This document shows positions 8,327-16,733 of a stretch of DNA of 64,000 nt, piece by piece. The position numbers were made by a program, and so were the translations under genes. Location: assembly GCF_002127225.1 (NCBI RefSeq), contig NZ_NFUR01000001.1, forward strand, positions 559,592-623,591, written 5' to 3'. Each line of letters opens with the position of its first letter. Position 1 is the stretch's first letter. The notes beneath the pieces are model-generated. The model did no database searches. It was not told where the DNA came from and saw only the letters and a list, made by a program, of their open reading frames with translations. This DNA is from Sphingomonas sp. IBVSS2 (GTDB lineage: Bacteria > Pseudomonadota > Alphaproteobacteria > Sphingomonadales > Sphingomonadaceae).

Positions 8327-8965
8327 TCAGCGCGGGCCCTGGCGGCGGGGATCGTTCCAGCGGAACGCTCCGTCGCTCACGTTCGCGTTGAAGACCTGGT
8401 CCGACAGGCGGATCGTCGTGCGGTTGTTCTGCGAATCGAGCGCCACCCAGCCCTGGAGCATCAGCCCGGCCGGCGCGGAGGCGTTCTTCTGGAAGATCAG
8501 GGTGATACGGCCATATTCGGGATGATCCGAATCATGCACTTCCACCGAGACGAGCTGGTCGCTGGCGGTGGGGATCACCTTGGCGAACCTGGCGATGTCC
8601 TTCTTGGGGTTGAGCAGCACGGCGAGCGGTGAGTTGCCGATCGGCCAGCGCTCGACCTGGCGCACCTGATAATCGATGAAATAGAGACTGCGCCCGTCGG
8701 CGACGATCAGCTGGGGCACGCCCTTCTGATACTGGAAGCGGATCTTGCCGGGGCGCTTCAGCGTCATCGTGCCGGTGAGCGTGCGGCCGTTGCGGTCGGT
8801 CTGGGCGAAGCCGGCGGTCATCGAGCTCACGGCTTCGAGGTGCTGCTGCACCTGGGCCAGCTGGTCGGCGGGCTCCGGGGCCGCGATCGGCGCCGGCGCG
8901 GGCGCCGCCGAGATCAGCGCAGGCGCTGAAAGGGCGAGGCTGAGGGCGAGGGGCCGTGCAAACAC
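8327..8965 (-). CDS. lolA: Outer-membrane lipoprotein carrier protein LolA
   Basis: Periplasmic chaperone that takes mature lipoproteins from the LolCDE transporter to the outer membrane. The 212-residue protein has a signal peptide ending near ISAAPA, a Pro/Ala-rich spacer, then the LolA fold: QVQQHLEAVSSMTAGFAQTDRNG, GTMTLKRPGKIRFQY, ADGRSLYFIDYQVRQVERWP and a C-terminal GWVALDSQNNRTTIRLSD. These are the conserved strands lining the acyl-chain cavity. The start is the only ATG that gives an intact signal peptide. It lies 88 bases downstream of ftsK on the same strand and upstream of the 6S-like RNA. Confidence 0.93.
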   Translation of the reverse strand: MFARPLALSLALSAPALISAAPAPAPIAAPEPADQLAQVQQHLEAVSSMTAGFAQTDRNGRTLTGTMTLKRPGKIRFQYQKGVPQLIVADGRSLYFIDYQVRQVERWPIGNSPLAVLLNPKKDIARFAKVIPTASDQLVSVEVHDSDHPEYGRITLIFQKNASAPAGLMLQGWVALDSQNNRTTIRLSDQVFNANVSDGAFRWNDPRRQGPR

Positions 8966-9053
8966 GTGTCGATTCTCCGAAATTGCGGCGGATGCCCTGA
9001 AGGCATGGGCTTGAATATCCCCTGAACCCGCCGGGCGCGATGTTCGATCCCGT

Positions 9054-11375
9054 CTAGAGCTGCCGGCCGTCGGTATCCATCAGCACCTCCCGGCGGCCGA
9101 CATGGTCGGGGCGCGAGACGAGCTCGTCCTTCTCCATGCGCTCGATCAGGCGCGCGGCGCTGTTGTAGCCTACGCGGAGCTGGCGTTGCAGCCAGGAGGT
9201 CGAGGCCTTCTGGCTCTCCGCCACCAGCTGGATCGCGCGGCGATAGAGCTGGTCCTCGGGCGAATCGTCGCCCTCCGGCGCGCCGTCGAGGCTGAATCCG
9301 CCATCCTCGGGCTCTTCGGTGACTGCGGAGATATATTCGGGCGTGCCCTGGGTGCGCCAGTGATCGGCCACTGCCTGCACTTCGTCGTCGCTGACGAACG
9401 GGCCATGGACGCGGACGATCTGCTTGCCGCCGGGCATGTAGAGCATGTCGCCCTTGCCCAGCAGCTGCTCGGCGCCCTGCTCGCCCAGGATGGTGCGCGA
9501 ATCGATCTTGCTGGCGACGTAGAAGGAAAGGCGGGTGGGCAGGTTCGCCTTGATCACGCCGGTGATGACGTCGACCGAGGGGCGCTGCGTCGCCATGATC
9601 AGATGGATGCCCGCCGCGCGCGCCTTCTGCGCCAGCCGCTGGATCAGGAACTCCACTTCCTTGCCCGCGGTCATCATCAGGTCGGCCAGCTCGTCGACGA
9701 TCACCACGATCTGCGGCAGCGGCTGGAGGTCGAGCGCCTCCTCCTCGTAGATCGGCTTGCCGCTGTCGGGGTCGTAGCCCACCTGCACCTTGCGGCCGAG
9801 CTTCTGGCCCTTCGCCTTCGCCTGGCGGACCTTGTCGTTGAACGAGGCGAGGCTGCGGACATTGGCATGCGCCATCATCCGGTAGCGATCCTCCATCTGC
9901 TCGACCGCCCATTTGAGCGCGCGCACCGCCTTGGCCGGCTCGGTCACCACGTCGGCGAGCAAATGCGGGATGTCCTTGTACATGCTCAGCTCGAGCATCT
10001 TGGGATCGATCATGATCATCCGGCACTGCTCGGGCGTGAGCCGGTAGAGCAGCGAGAGGATCATGCAGTTGAGCCCCACCGACTTGCCCGAGCCGGTGGT
10101 GCCGGCAACGAGCAGGTGGGGCATCGGCGCGAGGTCGGCGATCACCGGATCGCCCGCGATGTTCTTGCCGAGCACCAGCGGCAGCGTCGCTCCCTGGTCC
10201 TCAAAGGCCTGGCTGGCGACCAGCTCGTGCAGATTGACCGATTCGCGGGCGGCATTGGGCAGCTCGATGCCGATCACGCTGCGCCCGGGGATGGTGGCGA
10301 TGCGCGCCGAGGTGGCGGACATGTTGCGCGCCACGTCGTCGGCGAGCTGGATCACGCGGCTGGCCTTGATGCCTGCCGCCGGCTCGAGCTCGTACATGGT
10401 GACGACCGGGCCGGGCCGCACCTCGACGATCTGGCCCTTCACGTTGAAATCGTCGAGCACGCTTTCGAGCAGCCGGGCGTTGCGCTCGAGCGCAGCCTTG
10501 TCGATCCCGGCATTCTTGTTGGCCGGCGGCGCCTTGAGCAGGTCGATCGAGGGCAGCTGATAGCTGTCCTTGAAGTCGAGGCTGGTCTGGGTCGGCGGCT
10601 TGGTCCGCGCGGGCGAGGGGGTGAGGTTGCGGTCGGCGATCACCGGGCCGGGGCGATTGTCGGGCACCACCGTCTTGCGCGGCTCGCGGCCCTCGCGGAT
10701 CTTCGGCTCGGGCGCGGCGTGCAGTTCCTTTTCCGGCGCGCCGAGAAGGGGGGTCTTGCCCGGCCCCTTGAGGTTCGGGATGCTCGGCAGGGTCACGCGT
10801 TCGGGCAGCGAGAAATCGAGGCTGCGCCACCAGATGAACAGGCCGATCAGCCCGCAGACCAGGCCAAGGCCGCGCCCCGCCCACCAGCCGATCGTCGGAT
10901 CGCCGGCGAAGCCGATCAGCCAGTTGAACAGGCCGGCGATGGCGAGGCCGACCACGCCGCCCCAGCCGCCGGTCAGCGACAGCACCGCGTCGCTGGAGAA
11001 GAAGGCGAGCGCGGTCGCCACGAATATCACGCCGATGGCGACGCCGCGCGACATCGGCCCCCAATTGCCGACGGGGCGATCCTTGAGCAGGCGATAGGCG
11101 ACGATCAGTCCGATCGGCAGGAACAGCCATATCGCGGGGCCGAGCAATGCATAGAGCAGGTCGGCGATCCAGGCGCCGGGTTCGCCCATCCAGTTGCGCG
11201 CGGGGCCCGCCGCCGCGGTGTTCATCGACGGATCGGTCGGCTGATAGCTGCCCAGCGCCACGCCGAGCGCGAGCACGCCCAGGAACAGGACGGCTCCGCC
11301 GATCACCGCGCCGCTGCGACGCGCGCCGGCCTTCATGGTTTCGCGCCAAAGCGGCGCTTGTGCCCGGGACGCCAT
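9054..11375 (-). CDS. ftsK: DNA translocase FtsK
   Basis: A 773-residue septal DNA pump that clears chromosome termini during division and activates dimer resolution. The N-terminus has about four transmembrane helices up to residue 195, then a Pro/charged linker to about 290. The motor follows, with Walker A AGTTGSGKS near residue 425 and Walker B VVIVDELADLMM near 555. It ends in a winged-helix gamma domain (AIQLVAESQKASTSWLQRQLRVGYNSAARLIERME) that reads KOPS sites. The linker is short compared with E. coli FtsK but normal for this group. It is transcribed divergently from the ubiH-type gene, with lolA following. Confidence 0.96.
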   Translation of the reverse strand: MASRAQAPLWRETMKAGARRSGAVIGGAVLFLGVLALGVALGSYQPTDPSMNTAAAGPARNWMGEPGAWIADLLYALLGPAIWLFLPIGLIVAYRLLKDRPVGNWGPMSRGVAIGVIFVATALAFFSSDAVLSLTGGWGGVVGLAIAGLFNWLIGFAGDPTIGWWAGRGLGLVCGLIGLFIWWRSLDFSLPERVTLPSIPNLKGPGKTPLLGAPEKELHAAPEPKIREGREPRKTVVPDNRPGPVIADRNLTPSPARTKPPTQTSLDFKDSYQLPSIDLLKAPPANKNAGIDKAALERNARLLESVLDDFNVKGQIVEVRPGPVVTMYELEPAAGIKASRVIQLADDVARNMSATSARIATIPGRSVIGIELPNAARESVNLHELVASQAFEDQGATLPLVLGKNIAGDPVIADLAPMPHLLVAGTTGSGKSVGLNCMILSLLYRLTPEQCRMIMIDPKMLELSMYKDIPHLLADVVTEPAKAVRALKWAVEQMEDRYRMMAHANVRSLASFNDKVRQAKAKGQKLGRKVQVGYDPDSGKPIYEEEALDLQPLPQIVVIVDELADLMMTAGKEVEFLIQRLAQKARAAGIHLIMATQRPSVDVITGVIKANLPTRLSFYVASKIDSRTILGEQGAEQLLGKGDMLYMPGGKQIVRVHGPFVSDDEVQAVADHWRTQGTPEYISAVTEEPEDGGFSLDGAPEGDDSPEDQLYRRAIQLVAESQKASTSWLQRQLRVGYNSAARLIERMEKDELVSRPDHVGRREVLMDTDGRQL

Positions 11376-11520
11376 GCCCAGCCTCCGGATTTTCAGGGGG
11401 TGCGAAGCGGTTAATCGCCCGAGCGGACTCCGGCGTCAAGCGTTCCCCGCACGTTCCGCCGTTTCCGCCTGTCGCATCGGCGGGGATGACGGGGGCGCCA
11501 TCCCGCGCTACGGCACGCCC

Positions 11521-12738
11521 ATGGATCGCGCAGATGTCCTCATCCTCGGCGGCGGGCTGGTCGGCTCGGCGCTGGCCACCGCGCTCGATGCGCACGGCAT
11601 TTCCTCGATCGTGGTCGATCCCGCCGATCCGGCGCAGATCCTCGCCGCGAAGCATGACGGCCGCGCCTCGGCGATCGCCAGCGCGCCGATGCGCATGTTC
11701 GAAGCGATCGGCGTGGCGGCCCGGCTGGCCGGCAAGGGCTGTCCGATCGCGGGCATCCGCGTCTCGGACGGGCTCGATCCCGGCAAGCTCGATTTCGCGC
11801 CCGGCGAAGGCGAGGGAGCGCTCGGCCACATGTTCGAGAACCGGATCCTGCGCACCGCCTTGTACGAAGCCGCGGTCGCCGCGCCGCTGGCGGACGTGCG
11901 GATGCAGACGCGCGCGCTCCACGTGGAACGCGGCGAGTTCGGCGTCTCCGCCCGGCTGAGCGACGGCACCACCGTCCATGCCCAGCTGCTGGTGGGGGCA
12001 GAGGGGCGCAACTCGCCGACGCGCGAGGCCGCCGGGCTCAACACCGCGCGGTGGAGCTACGACCATGCCGCGATGGTCGCGACGCTCGGCCACGAACATA
12101 GCCACGAGAACATCGCCTTCGAGATCTTCTATCCGACCGGCCCGTTCGCGATCCTGCCGCTGCTCGACGATGCGCATGGCCATCGCTCGGCCGTGGTGTG
12201 GACGGTCAATGCCCGCGATGCCGCCGGCATGATGAAGATCTCCGAGCGTGCCTATCTGGCCGAGGCGGAGAAGCGCATGGGCGGGTTCCTGGGCAAGCTC
12301 GGGCCGCTCACCGCGCGCTTCAGCCACCCGCTCGGCTTCCACCATGCCGCCTGGATCACCAGCGACCGGCTCGCGCTGGTCGGCGACGCCGCGCACGGCA
12401 TCCATCCGATCGCGGGGCAGGGCGTGAACGTGGGCTTCCGCGACGTCGCCACGCTGGTCGAGGTGCTGGTCGACGGCAAAAGGCTGGGCCTCGACATGGG
12501 CGACCCCCAGCTGCTCGCGCGCTATCAGCGCTGGCGCGGGCTCGACACCTTCATGGTCGCCGCCGCGACCGACGGGCTCACCCGCCTGTTCGGCATCCCG
12601 GGCAAGACCGCCAGCGCGGTCCGCCGCTTCGGCCTTTCGGCGGTCGACCGGCTGCCGCCGCTCAAGCACTGGTTCATGGCCGAGGCACGGGGCGAGAGCG
12701 GCGACGTGCCGAAGCTGCTGCAGGGGCTGACGGCTTGA
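11521..12738 (+). CDS. UbiH/Coq6-family FAD-dependent ubiquinone hydroxylase
   Basis: A 405-residue class A flavin monooxygenase that hydroxylates the ring of ubiquinone precursors. The N-terminal Rossmann motif is VLILGGGLVGSALATALD at residues 6-23. The second FAD motif is LALVGDAAHGIHPIAGQGVNVGFRD near residue 290-310, the family's most diagnostic segment. Internal DGTTVHAQLLVGAEGRNSPTR corresponds to the conserved DG motif. The longer frame upstream lies in the ftsK-facing intergenic region and is not homologous, so the ATG at 11521 is used. Which ring position it modifies (UbiH, UbiF, UbiI or UbiL type) cannot be decided from sequence reading alone. Confidence 0.9.
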   Translation: MDRADVLILGGGLVGSALATALDAHGISSIVVDPADPAQILAAKHDGRASAIASAPMRMFEAIGVAARLAGKGCPIAGIRVSDGLDPGKLDFAPGEGEGALGHMFENRILRTALYEAAVAAPLADVRMQTRALHVERGEFGVSARLSDGTTVHAQLLVGAEGRNSPTREAAGLNTARWSYDHAAMVATLGHEHSHENIAFEIFYPTGPFAILPLLDDAHGHRSAVVWTVNARDAAGMMKISERAYLAEAEKRMGGFLGKLGPLTARFSHPLGFHHAAWITSDRLALVGDAAHGIHPIAGQGVNVGFRDVATLVEVLVDGKRLGLDMGDPQLLARYQRWRGLDTFMVAAATDGLTRLFGIPGKTASAVRRFGLSAVDRLPPLKHWFMAEARGESGDVPKLLQGLTA

Positions 12739-12749
12739 TAACTCCGGTA

Positions 12750-12777
12750 CCCCGGCGAAGGCCGGGGCCCAGTTGCG
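12750..12777 (+). repeat. Left arm of 28-bp inverted repeat (REP-like)
   Basis: A 28-base G/C-rich element whose exact reverse complement occurs at 13093-13120. The first 18 bases are themselves a hairpin, CCCCGGC-GAAG-GCCGGGG. It lies between the ubiH-type stop and the GIY-YIG gene, ending 12 bases before its GTG start. Confidence 0.9.
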
Positions 12778-12789
12778 ACGGAGCCTGAA

Positions 12790-13086
12790 GTGGAGAAACC
12801 CGGCTTCCTCTACATCATGGCGAATCGCCGCAATGGCACGCTTTATCTCGGGGTCACGTCCGATCTGCCCAAGCGTGTCTGGGAACACCGTGTCGGCGCA
12901 GTTGCCGGTTTCACGCGCGAACATGGGTGCAAGCTGCTGGTCTGGTATCAGGCTTTTGAGAGTCTGGACGCCGCACGACTGCGCGAACTCCAGATGAAGA
13001 AGTGGAAGCGCGCCTGGAAGCTTCGGGAGATCGAAGGTCTCAATCCCGAATGGGAGGATCTATTCGACCGGCTCACGCCACTTTGA
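12790..13086 (+). CDS. Small GIY-YIG nuclease-domain protein in a repeat-bracketed cassette
   Basis: A 98-residue stand-alone GIY-YIG domain. FLYIMANRR carries the first motif (LYI, residues 7-9) and TLYLGVTSDL the second (YLG, 19-21). Arg29 and His33 follow in LPKRVWEH, Glu66 sits in LRELQMKKWKR and Asn85 in GLNPEW, so all canonical metal/catalytic positions are present. The start is a GTG at 12790 with GGAG six bases upstream. The gene fills almost all the space between two perfect 28-bp inverted repeats, 12 bases after the left arm and 6 before the right, in a gap between convergent genes. Family members are DNA or RNA nickases/endonucleases; a link to copying or spread of the flanking repeat is my inference. 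Confidence 0.9.
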   Translation: MEKPGFLYIMANRRNGTLYLGVTSDLPKRVWEHRVGAVAGFTREHGCKLLVWYQAFESLDAARLRELQMKKWKRAWKLREIEGLNPEWEDLFDRLTPL

Positions 13087-13092
13087 GCGAGC

Positions 13093-13120
13093 CGCAACTG
13101 GGCCCCGGCCTTCGCCGGGG
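13093..13120 (-). repeat. Right arm of 28-bp inverted repeat (REP-like)
   Basis: Perfect reverse complement of 12750-12777, starting 6 bases after the GIY-YIG stop. A further shorter G/C palindrome (GGCCGGGCCCCGGC, about 13149-13162) lies just beyond and may be a decayed copy. No clear target-site duplication flanks the pair. Confidence 0.9.
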
Positions 13121-13199
13121 AACGGATAGTACAATGCCAACGTGACAAAGGCCGGGCCCCGGCATCGAAGCGCTCGACAAGAAAGCGAGTGCTCTATTC

Positions 13200-13820
13200 C
13201 TATTGCAGCGTCCCCTCGTCGCCGTCGTGGCGGCCGAAGAACTGCATCAGCTGGACGATCAGCTCCGATCGCTCGGCCAGCGTATCCGCCTCCAGCAGCG
13301 CCTGTTTCGAAGCCGTGTCGAACGGCGCGATCTGGGCGATGCCGTTGACCAGCGATTCGTCGTCCAGCCGGCTCACCGCCTCCCAGTCGACCGCATAGCC
13401 GAGCCCGTCGGCGAATCGCCGCGACTCGATCTCGAGGGCGGCGCGCTCCGCCATGGCGAGCACTTCGATGTCGCCCGCCTGCTCCAGCGCGGCCTCGACC
13501 TGGCGGAACGGCGTCGTGACGTCGAGCTCGCGCACCACGGTGAAGCGGGCCAGCCCCTCGAGCACGATATCGAAGCGCCCGTCGTCGAGCGCCTCCACTT
13601 CGGCGATGCGGCCGACACAGCCGATCTCGAACAGGGACGGCGAGTCGCCCGGGCCACGCGGCTGGATCATGCCGATCCGCCGGTCGCGTGCCAGCGCGTC
13701 CGAGACCATCGCCCGGTAGCGCGGCTCGAAGATGTGGAGCGGCAAGTGCATGCGCGGGAAGAGCAGCGCGCCGCCCAGCGGGAATATCGAGAGGCGCGAG
13801 AGCGTCCCGCCGGGAATCAT
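13200..13820 (-). CDS. LON substrate-binding-domain protein
   Basis: A 206-residue protein made only of the N-terminal substrate-binding domain of Lon protease, without AAA+ or protease domains. The diagnostic start is LSIFPLGGALLFPRMHLPLHIFEPRYRAMVSDAL, followed by GCVGRIAEVEALDDGRFDIVLEGLARF and a C-terminal helical bundle. The longer frame on this strand is antisense or out of frame with the upstream gene, so the ATG at 13820 is used; it overlaps the thioredoxin gene's stop as ATGA. Coupling with a thioredoxin/TPR chaperone gene suggests a protein quality-control role, which is inferred. Confidence 0.88.
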   Translation of the reverse strand: MIPGGTLSRLSIFPLGGALLFPRMHLPLHIFEPRYRAMVSDALARDRRIGMIQPRGPGDSPSLFEIGCVGRIAEVEALDDGRFDIVLEGLARFTVVRELDVTTPFRQVEAALEQAGDIEVLAMAERAALEIESRRFADGLGYAVDWEAVSRLDDESLVNGIAQIAPFDTASKQALLEADTLAERSELIVQLMQFFGRHDGDEGTLQ

Positions 13821-14719
13821 CCGAACAGGATCGCCGACAGCTTGCGGCGCTGCGCCGCGACCCAGGGATCCTCCAGCCCCGCCGCCTCGAACAGCTTCAG
13901 CAGCCGCTGGCGCGCCGCGCCTTCGTTCCATTCGCGATCGTCGCGGATCATGCCGAGCAGCGTCGCGGCCGCCGCCTCGCGGTCGCCCGCCGCCATCTGG
14001 CCGCCGGCGAGCTCGTAGCGCGCTTCCATGTCGCCGGTCGCCGCCTGCGCGGCCAGGCCGCTCAGGTCCTCGACCGGCCGGGCTTCCTTCGCCAGGGCGA
14101 TCGCGGCGCGCGCCTGCTCGATCTCGGCGCCCCTGGCATCTTCGGGCAGGGCGGCGAGCACGGCCTCGGCCTCGTCGGCCCGGCCGAGCGCCAGCAGCGC
14201 GCGGGCACGGCCGGCGGCGACCGCGCCATGTTCGGGCGCCATTTCGGCGATCTGCTCGAAGATCGCGAGCGCGCGCTCGGCATCGCCCTCGGCCAGCACC
14301 TGCTCGCCCATCGCGATCAGCGGCTCCAGCTCGGCTTCCGCCTGCGCGTCGGCGCTCTGCACCGGAAGCTGGCGCAGGATCTGGTCGAGCATCGTGCGTA
14401 GCTGCGATTCGGTGCGTGCCGAGCTGAGATCGGCGACCAGCTGGCCCTGGAACATCGCATAGACGGTCGGGATCGAGCGGACCTGGAACTGGTTGGCGAT
14501 GAACTGATTCGCGTCGACATCGACCTTGGCGAGGACGACGCCCTTGCCGGCATAGTCGGCGGCGACCTTTTCCAGGACCGGCGCCAGCGCCTTGCAGGGG
14601 CCGCACCATTCCGCCCAGAAATCGATGATGACGAGGCTGGTCATCGAGGGCTCGACGACGTCGCGGCGGAACGCGTCGACGGCATCCTTTTCCGCGGGGG
14701 TGAGTCCAAGCGTGGCCAA
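13817..14719 (-). CDS. Thioredoxin-TPR fusion (CnoX/YbbN-like co-chaperone)
   Basis: A 300-residue cytoplasmic protein with an N-terminal thioredoxin domain and a C-terminal TPR-type helical half, the architecture of CnoX/YbbN. The redox site is intact: FWAEWCGPCKALAP with Cys39 and Cys42, unlike E. coli CnoX, which lacks the CxxC pair. The conserved cis-proline lies in VRSIPTVYAMFQG. Helical repeats run from about residue 130 to the end. The start chosen is a TTG at 14719 (reading ATLGLTPAEKDAV) with AGGAG eight bases upstream. An ATG at 14788 would add 23 poorly conserved residues without a good ribosome site. The stop overlaps the LON-domain gene by four bases. Confidence 0.88.
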   Translation of the reverse strand: MATLGLTPAEKDAVDAFRRDVVEPSMTSLVIIDFWAEWCGPCKALAPVLEKVAADYAGKGVVLAKVDVDANQFIANQFQVRSIPTVYAMFQGQLVADLSSARTESQLRTMLDQILRQLPVQSADAQAEAELEPLIAMGEQVLAEGDAERALAIFEQIAEMAPEHGAVAAGRARALLALGRADEAEAVLAALPEDARGAEIEQARAAIALAKEARPVEDLSGLAAQAATGDMEARYELAGGQMAAGDREAAAATLLGMIRDDREWNEGAARQRLLKLFEAAGLEDPWVAAQRRKLSAILFG

Positions 14720-14815
14720 GGCAGGTGCTCCTGAAAAGTGCTTCGTGGTTTCGCGGCGATATGTGGGCTTTCGCGCGTCATGCGCCAAGCCTCTAAAAAA
14801 GTTGCGTGCATGGGG

Positions 14816-14844
14816 TTGCCGACCCCCAAAGCCGGTGCTAGTGG
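14816..14844 (+). promoter_or_regulatory. Putative sigma-70-type promoter for tRNA-Gly
   Basis: TTGCCG at 14816-14821 and TAGTGG at 14839-14844 are separated by 17 bases and lie about 50 bases before the tRNA. The -10 match is weak, so this is tentative. Confidence 0.35.
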
Positions 14845-14894
14845 CCGCGCCTCACCCGCCCGGTGCGCTCAATCGCCCGGGCCAAAACGCCAGA

Positions 14895-14969
<75 letters not shown>

Positions 14970-14977
14970 GCGTTTCC

Positions 14978-14997
14978 TGCCGGATCCCCGGCATTTT
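14978..14997 (+). terminator. Terminator after tRNA-Gly
   Basis: TGCCGG-ATCC-CCGGCA forms a 6-bp stem followed by TTTTC, nine bases after the tRNA end. Short but well placed. Confidence 0.55.
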
Positions 14998-15165
14998 CAG
15001 GAAACCGTCGAATCGCCCGGCCCCTGCCGGTGGCGCCTGCGCGGCCCGCATGGCCGGCGTGCCCGCCGATTCGCCCATACCGGGTCTCCGCGGGCCGGCT
15101 CGTCTGCGGGCGGCCCGGATTCGGTTTCAGCCTGGGTACAGGTTCCAGCCGCGAGAAGTGCCGCC

Positions 15166-15591
15166 ATGTTCGGCAAGTTCTTCCGGGCGATTCTGCCCGC
15201 GCTCGCGCTTTCGGCGGTGCCGATGGCTCCCGCCCTGGCCGGTTCCGCGTCCGATGCGCCGATCGCCAGCGAGTGGCGCAATCCAGGCGACAGCGTCCAT
15301 GTCCGCATCGATCAATGCGGCGCGGCGTTGTGCGGCACCATCACCTGGGCGAGCGACAAGGCGATCGCCGATGCCCGGCGCGGCGGCACCGAGCAGCTGG
15401 TCGGCACGCATCTGTTCCGCGATCTCAAGCCTGCCGGCCCCGGCAAGTGGAGCGGCAAGGTGTTCGTGCCCGACATCCGCCAGACCTTCTCGGGGACGAT
15501 CCATTTCCAGGACGGCGACAAGATGGTCGGCAAGGGCTGCGTGCTGTTCGGGGTCGTCTGCAAGGCGCAGACCTGGTCGCGGGTGCGCTGA
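15166..15591 (+). CDS. Secreted DUF2147 domain protein
   Basis: A 141-residue exported protein. The signal peptide is MFGKFFRAILPALALSAVPMAPALAG, cleaved near ALA. The mature part matches DUF2147: SEWRNPGDSVHVRIDQCGAALCGTITW, then HLFRDLKPAGPGKWSGKVFVPD, FSGTIHFQDGDKMVGKGCVLFGVVCKAQTWSRV. Four cysteines (in QCGAALCG and KGCVLFGVVCK) could form two periplasmic disulfides. The family is a small beta-barrel-like domain of unknown function, common in Sphingomonadales. It stands alone between the tRNA and a DUF72 gene. Confidence 0.85.
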   Translation: MFGKFFRAILPALALSAVPMAPALAGSASDAPIASEWRNPGDSVHVRIDQCGAALCGTITWASDKAIADARRGGTEQLVGTHLFRDLKPAGPGKWSGKVFVPDIRQTFSGTIHFQDGDKMVGKGCVLFGVVCKAQTWSRVR

Positions 15592-15651
15592 CCGGGTTTG
15601 GCCGCAGCCTTCGGGCTGGCGGCGCGGCGCGGAGCGGCTAGGGTCGGGCGC

Positions 15652-16458
15652 ATGAGCAACGCACCCATTCGAGTCGGCATCGGCGGCTGGACCTTCGAGC
15701 CCTGGCGCGGGACCTTCTACCCCGCGGGGCTCAGCCAGAAGAAGGAGCTGGAATATGCCGCGCGCCAGCTGACCGCGATCGAGATCAACGGCACCTATTA
15801 TTCCAGCTTCAAGCCCGCGACGTTCGAGGGCTGGGCGAAGACGGTGCCCGACGGCTTCGTCTTCGCGGTGAAGGGCTCGCGCTTCTGCACCAATCGCAAG
15901 GTGCTGGCCGATGCCGGCGAATCGGTGGCGAAGTTCGTCGGCCAGGGCGTGGTGGCGCTGGGGGACCGGCTGGGGCCGCTGATGTGGCAGTTCATGGCGA
16001 CCAAGAAATTCGACGCCGTCGATTTCGGCGCCTTTCTCGATCTGCTGCCGCGTGTCCATGAAGGCGTGCCGCTCCGCCACGCCGTGCAGGTCCGCCACGA
16101 GAGCTTCGCCGTTCCCGAATTCGTCGCGCTGTGCCGCAAGGCCGGCGTCGCGATCGTCTATGCCGATTCGCCGCAATATCCCGCCATTGCCGACGTCACC
16201 AGCGACTTCGTCTATGCCCGGCTCGAGGCGGGAGAGGACGACAATCCCTTCTGCTATCCCGAAGCCGATCTGCCGCGCTGGACCGCGGCGGCCAGGACCT
16301 GGGCGTCGGGCGGCCGCCCCGAAGGCCTGCCCTATGTCGAGGACCGGGACCCGCCCGCGGCGCCACGCGAGACCTTCCTGTTCTTCATCCATGGCGGCAA
16401 GGTGCGGGCGCCCGCCGCGGCGCAGGAATTGATCCGCCGACTCGACCAGTCAACCTGA
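15652..16458 (+). CDS. DUF72 (YecE-like) protein
   Basis: A 268-residue TIM-barrel-like protein of the DUF72/YecE family. Recognisable segments are RVGIGGWTFEPWRGTFYPAGL at the start, QLTAIEINGTYYSSFKPATFEGWAKTVPDGFVFAVKG, and the C-terminal FLFFIHGGKVRAPAAAQELIRRL. The family is widespread but has no agreed biochemical function. The start at 15652 is used because conserved sequence begins there; an earlier ATG at 15598 adds low-complexity residues. It is 60 bases after the DUF2147 gene on the same strand. Confidence 0.88.
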   Translation: MSNAPIRVGIGGWTFEPWRGTFYPAGLSQKKELEYAARQLTAIEINGTYYSSFKPATFEGWAKTVPDGFVFAVKGSRFCTNRKVLADAGESVAKFVGQGVVALGDRLGPLMWQFMATKKFDAVDFGAFLDLLPRVHEGVPLRHAVQVRHESFAVPEFVALCRKAGVAIVYADSPQYPAIADVTSDFVYARLEAGEDDNPFCYPEADLPRWTAAARTWASGGRPEGLPYVEDRDPPAAPRETFLFFIHGGKVRAPAAAQELIRRLDQST

Positions 16459-16523
16459 CCGGAACGCCTCCGAAATGGTTTAAACAATTGCCAAATCGGT
16501 AGTAACCTGAGAGGTTTCGACAC

Positions 16524-16544
16524 AAGTTTGCAGTCCTGCAACTT
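16524..16544. promoter_or_regulatory. Imperfect palindrome upstream of the TonB receptor gene
   Basis: AAGTTTGCAG and CTGCAACTT are inverted copies (one base bulged) around a two-base centre, 190 bases before the TonB receptor start. Position and symmetry fit a regulator operator, but no cognate regulator is nearby. The 275-base gap 16459-16733 shows no other clear element. Confidence 0.3.
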
Positions 16545-16733
16545 GGTAGAAACATTACAGCCAAGATGCGTGCCTTTCGGGATACAGCAGAAAGGCAAAA
16601 CGCGAGCCGGCATCTTCGGCGCTTTACGCGCGAATCCGCGACTCTCATCCCGAAGCCAGTCCATGCCGTTCCGGCGGCACGGCCGGCTCACACCCCGCGC
16701 GACGCTAGCGCTGGGCAGTAGGGAAAGGGTACC

